NCBI GenBank assembly: GCA_965220095.1 | Contig: CBDCPD010000003.1 | Coordinates: forward strand, 267,064-331,063 | DNA length: 64,000 nt | Source: Bin87 sp965220095 | GTDB lineage: Bacteria; Chloroflexota; Dehalococcoidia; Lucifugimonadales; UBA3495 | Direction of reading: 5' to 3' | Shown: piece by piece, positions 61,176 through 64,000 of the stretch | How the letters are laid out: each line of letters starts with the position of its first letter | Numbering within the stretch: the stretch's first letter is position 1 | Notes under the pieces: generated by a model | What the model was told of the DNA's origin: nothing | What the model saw: the letters and a program-made list of their open reading frames with translations, nothing else | The model's database searches: none | Translations under genes and position numbers: made by a program

Positions 61176-63986
61176 ATGGCTAAACTGAAGATCCTAGCGC
61201 ACGGGCAAACGGACCGGGCAAAATCGCAAGCACGAGGTCAGCTGTTCGAGCGTCTGATGGGGACGGTTTTATCGGCAAACGGATATCAGGTCGATGAAGT
61301 ATCGAACGTAAATTATGCTGGGATGGAAATCGATATTGCGGGTACGGCAAAATTTGCCGGCAATTCTCTTTACGCCGAGTGCAAATGCCACGACACCGAG
61401 GTCGATTCGGCCCACATCCAGAGATTCTTCGGAAAATATATGACACGTTGGCTTAATGAGCCGAATTGTCAAGGGCTGTTCGTGGCGTTGCCTGGGCTTA
61501 ACAGTCATGCCAAAGGATTTTATAGAGACAATTGTGAACCCCACGAACGAATCTCTTTCAAAGTACTAGAGGAAGAACAAGTACTTGATGCGATGCATGG
61601 TGCCGGCATCATAGTGAGTCCCGACGTGATGGCAGCGACCGTTGATTCGGCAGCCGGTAAAGTCGGCGACTACACGGTTCTCTACACCGACATAGGTTGC
61701 TTCGCAATACAATACGTCATCTCGCCCGGAGCGACGCTAGCTGACACTTTGATGATTCTTGACTCGTCAGGAACCGTAGTGCAGCGCAACGACGCAGTTG
61801 AATCATTGATGGCGTTGTATCCTGATCTTAAAGAGTTCAAGATTCTATCGCAAGACTACCGCGATCTCGACCCAAAGGAACTCACAGGGAATTACTTGGA
61901 GCAAATTGTAGGGGTACGCGGGAGCTCTACCTGCTTCGAGTACCAATTCCCCGCATCACCTGAACATTTCGTAGGGCGGACCGTTGGTCTGGATCAAATG
62001 CAATCCTTTGTAGACCAAGTGATTTCGAAGCAAACGTCGGCTCGTGGGTTGGTTTTCGAAGGGTATTCTGGTTGGGGCAAAAGTTCCCTCGTCCTCGCCA
62101 GCGTAAACGCCCTCAGGGATTTAGGGCATTTGGCGATAGCGATAGACTCGCGGACCGCATCATCGTCTCAGTTCGCCTTCAGGGCAATTCATCACGCTCT
62201 ACATTCCTCGTACGGCGATACTTTACCTGGTGGAATAAATCTTCAACATGGTCCTTTGACAGGTCTCGATGGAGCCATTGATACTTTGCTGCAAGTCGGT
62301 CGAGTTCTGGAACAGGAAAATAGGGTGCTCGCGATATTTTTTGACCAATTTGAGAACGTGTTTGCGCTTCCAGACGCCGCCGCTCGAGTGAGAGATGTTT
62401 TCGTCAAAGTTCTCGACGCACAGACTAACGTGGTCATTGGCTTCTCGTGGAAAACCGACCTTATAGGATCCACCAACGATTTTCCATACAAAGTCAGGGA
62501 TGCCATATCCAACGGCAGCCAAAGCATCCGGCTAGAGCTCTTTTCCAAACTTGAGAGCGATGCCTTGTTGGAACGGCTAGGCGATGAGTTGCGGACGCCG
62601 GTTAGGGAAGATCTAAAATTTTTCCTCTCCGAATTCTCCCAAGGCTACCCTTGGCTACTAAAAAAACTCTGTGCCCACGTGAAGGCTCAGCGGGAGGCAG
62701 GGGTTAGTCAACAGAATATCGCGGATAGCTTGTTGAACGTCGAGCAGTTGTTCCTGGATGATCTGAAAGGGCTTTCGTCTGAACAGGAGCATACGTTGAA
62801 GCGCATCGCACGGTTAGCACCGGTCAGCGTCTCGGAGATTGGTGAGGAGTTTAACCCGGAGATCATACAGAGTCTAATAGACTCCCGTTTGGTGGTCAGG
62901 GTCGGGCCAATGTACGACATCTACTGGGATATTTTTCGGGACTACCTCAATGGCGGCGCATTGCCGGTTCATGAAAACTACATCCTCCATTCGCAGGGAG
63001 CTTCACTATACAAGCATTGCGGAGTTCTGTATGACAACGGAGGGAGCTTGGACGTAGAGGCCTTCCGAGACCTAGCGGGCCTGCGTAGCAGGGCGTACTA
63101 TAACGTGATTCGAGAAATGCGCCTTCTCGGATTGGCAACCGTCGACGATAACCAAGTAATGCTTCAAATCTCTATGCCAACCGACGACAAGGAATTGGCG
63201 GAAGTGTTTAGGGAACATTTGCGCGATAAGCTGCGCCGTAACCGTCTTGTATCCAGCACGTTGTCAAAGCTCGAGAACGAGGGGACCTTAACGGTTCAAC
63301 AAGTAAACCAGTTGCTTCAAGATGAATGCCCGTATATTTCCGCCAAAGCAACAACATGGAACCTGTACGCACGGACCATATGCAGTTGGATGGAGGTTGG
63401 GGATCTAGTAACCTACAACAAACATGCGGCCAAGATCGAACACTATTCCCCGGCGTCCACTCTCCGGCAGAGCAACATCCTCGAGGGTCGCAACAGGAAC
63501 GCGTTATTATTGCCTCAAGTGCAGTGCGGTGCGATCGAAGCGGTAATCATGCGCCTTGAAGATGCCCTCGAGGGAACGAAAAAGATCGATTGGTCCGGCG
63601 TCGCTCCGAGTACTCAGACGAAAGCGATGTCTGCTTTAGAACAACTGGATTTAGTGCGCCGCAGACCTGGGACAATTACCATCAACCCTGCACTTCGTGA
63701 ATTCGCGACGAATCCTGACAAACGGCAGGCCATTTTCGCTGAGAGGGCAATCCGCATACCGGCATTCATCCAATTTGTTGCAATCCTCAAAAAGCATCAG
63801 GACAAGGGATTGCCTCTCGATCAGGTCGGTCTGGAATTGATGGGGAGACTTGACGCTAAATGGAAAGAGAGTACTGCGGAAGCCCATGCCAAAGTGATGC
63901 TGAATTGGGCCCGCTACGCTGGACTAGCTCCAGGCGTTTTCGCACAACGACGGAGACATCAGCGCATCCAGAATCAAACAGCATAA
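61176..63986 (+). CDS. Restriction-endonuclease-like / P-loop NTPase defence protein
   Basis: ATG 61176 follows GGAG. The 936-residue protein has an N-terminal Mrr-like PD-(D/E)xK domain (RGQLFERLMGTVLSANGYQV, EIDIAGTAKF, LYAECKCHDTE; Asp and E-x-K within the first ~75 residues), a linker, then an ATPase with Walker A (GYSGWGKSSLVLAS, about 297) and Walker B (LAIFFDQFENVF, about 386), and a long helical C-terminal half (about 500-936) that may sense a trigger. The order nuclease, NTPase, helical sensor is that of Avs-like STAND defence proteins. It is less GC-rich than most of the window, so probably acquired. Confidence 0.7.
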   Translation: MAKLKILAHGQTDRAKSQARGQLFERLMGTVLSANGYQVDEVSNVNYAGMEIDIAGTAKFAGNSLYAECKCHDTEVDSAHIQRFFGKYMTRWLNEPNCQGLFVALPGLNSHAKGFYRDNCEPHERISFKVLEEEQVLDAMHGAGIIVSPDVMAATVDSAAGKVGDYTVLYTDIGCFAIQYVISPGATLADTLMILDSSGTVVQRNDAVESLMALYPDLKEFKILSQDYRDLDPKELTGNYLEQIVGVRGSSTCFEYQFPASPEHFVGRTVGLDQMQSFVDQVISKQTSARGLVFEGYSGWGKSSLVLASVNALRDLGHLAIAIDSRTASSSQFAFRAIHHALHSSYGDTLPGGINLQHGPLTGLDGAIDTLLQVGRVLEQENRVLAIFFDQFENVFALPDAAARVRDVFVKVLDAQTNVVIGFSWKTDLIGSTNDFPYKVRDAISNGSQSIRLELFSKLESDALLERLGDELRTPVREDLKFFLSEFSQGYPWLLKKLCAHVKAQREAGVSQQNIADSLLNVEQLFLDDLKGLSSEQEHTLKRIARLAPVSVSEIGEEFNPEIIQSLIDSRLVVRVGPMYDIYWDIFRDYLNGGALPVHENYILHSQGASLYKHCGVLYDNGGSLDVEAFRDLAGLRSRAYYNVIREMRLLGLATVDDNQVMLQISMPTDDKELAEVFREHLRDKLRRNRLVSSTLSKLENEGTLTVQQVNQLLQDECPYISAKATTWNLYARTICSWMEVGDLVTYNKHAAKIEHYSPASTLRQSNILEGRNRNALLLPQVQCGAIEAVIMRLEDALEGTKKIDWSGVAPSTQTKAMSALEQLDLVRRRPGTITINPALREFATNPDKRQAIFAERAIRIPAFIQFVAILKKHQDKGLPLDQVGLELMGRLDAKWKESTAEAHAKVMLNWARYAGLAPGVFAQRRRHQRIQNQTA

Positions 63987-64000
63987 CCATACGCATTCCT

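Overview
The window is GC-rich bacterial chromosome, dense in accessory genes and decayed mobile DNA. Lipoprotein serpin, SNF2/SWIM pair, DinB, type ISP fragments, IS21/IS1380 debris and many short palindromic repeats together look like a free-living or sponge-associated Chloroflexota (Dehalococcoidia-like) genome. That placement is an inference: there is no rRNA or marker gene here.

Layout. 1-15150 reads like the wreck of an integrative element: partial SF3 helicase-primase, transposase fragment, tyrosine recombinase with altered catalytic residues, broken IS21 copy carrying a ~210 bp miniature insertion, ParB-like protein, UvrD helicase with a truncated duplicate of its N-terminus, NERD-like nuclease-fold protein, a divergent UvrD-like protein with a damaged Walker B motif, a replication-relaxation protein and an unknown helical protein. 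15490-15620 holds a three-unit remnant of a type I-E-like CRISPR array, with no cas genes in the window. 16470-19700 holds an MFS transporter, a small membrane protein and a serpin lipoprotein. 19880-20430 is a shrunken Tn3-family element placed directly upstream of a nucleotidyltransferase-HEPN protein. 21500-24430 holds a zinc-ribbon gene, an unusual palindrome cluster, a dif-like inverted repeat, an integrase and an HNH protein. 24445-29640 is a type ISP restriction-modification gene cut off by a complete IS21 element.

29800-37160 mixes small metabolic genes (DinB, sulfatase-fold hydrolase with a Thr nucleophile position, phosphotransferase, frameshifted methyltransferase, Fic protein) with transposase fragments.

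37858-40008 is the most interesting locus: an ATP-grasp ligase preceded by three tandem short genes that share a PFL..FA leader and a TPRPRPT...ETTDD C-terminus, and followed by a translationally coupled membrane protein. This looks like a graspetide (omega-ester peptide, microviridin-like) RiPP cluster with three precursor peptides. Two of the three precursors were found only by translating the region by hand.

40333-48431 is a defence-type island: HsdR N-terminal-like protein, type ISP N-terminal fragment, a three-gene operon (TerB-domain protein, BrxD-like ATPase, Lhr-like helicase) and a Phd/PIN toxin-antitoxin operon with a trailing nucleotidyltransferase. 48620-57170 holds a large unknown protein, two membrane-anchored proteins and a SWIM/SNF2 pair. 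57329-58908 holds toxin-antitoxin genes and debris. 61176-63986 encodes a large restriction-endonuclease-like/P-loop ATPase protein with an Avs-like layout.

Several short repeat families are scattered through 33500-59310: a ~110 bp repeat (3 copies), a ~55 bp repeat (3), a 29 bp hairpin (5) and a ~115 bp MITE (2). They usually sit between accessory genes.
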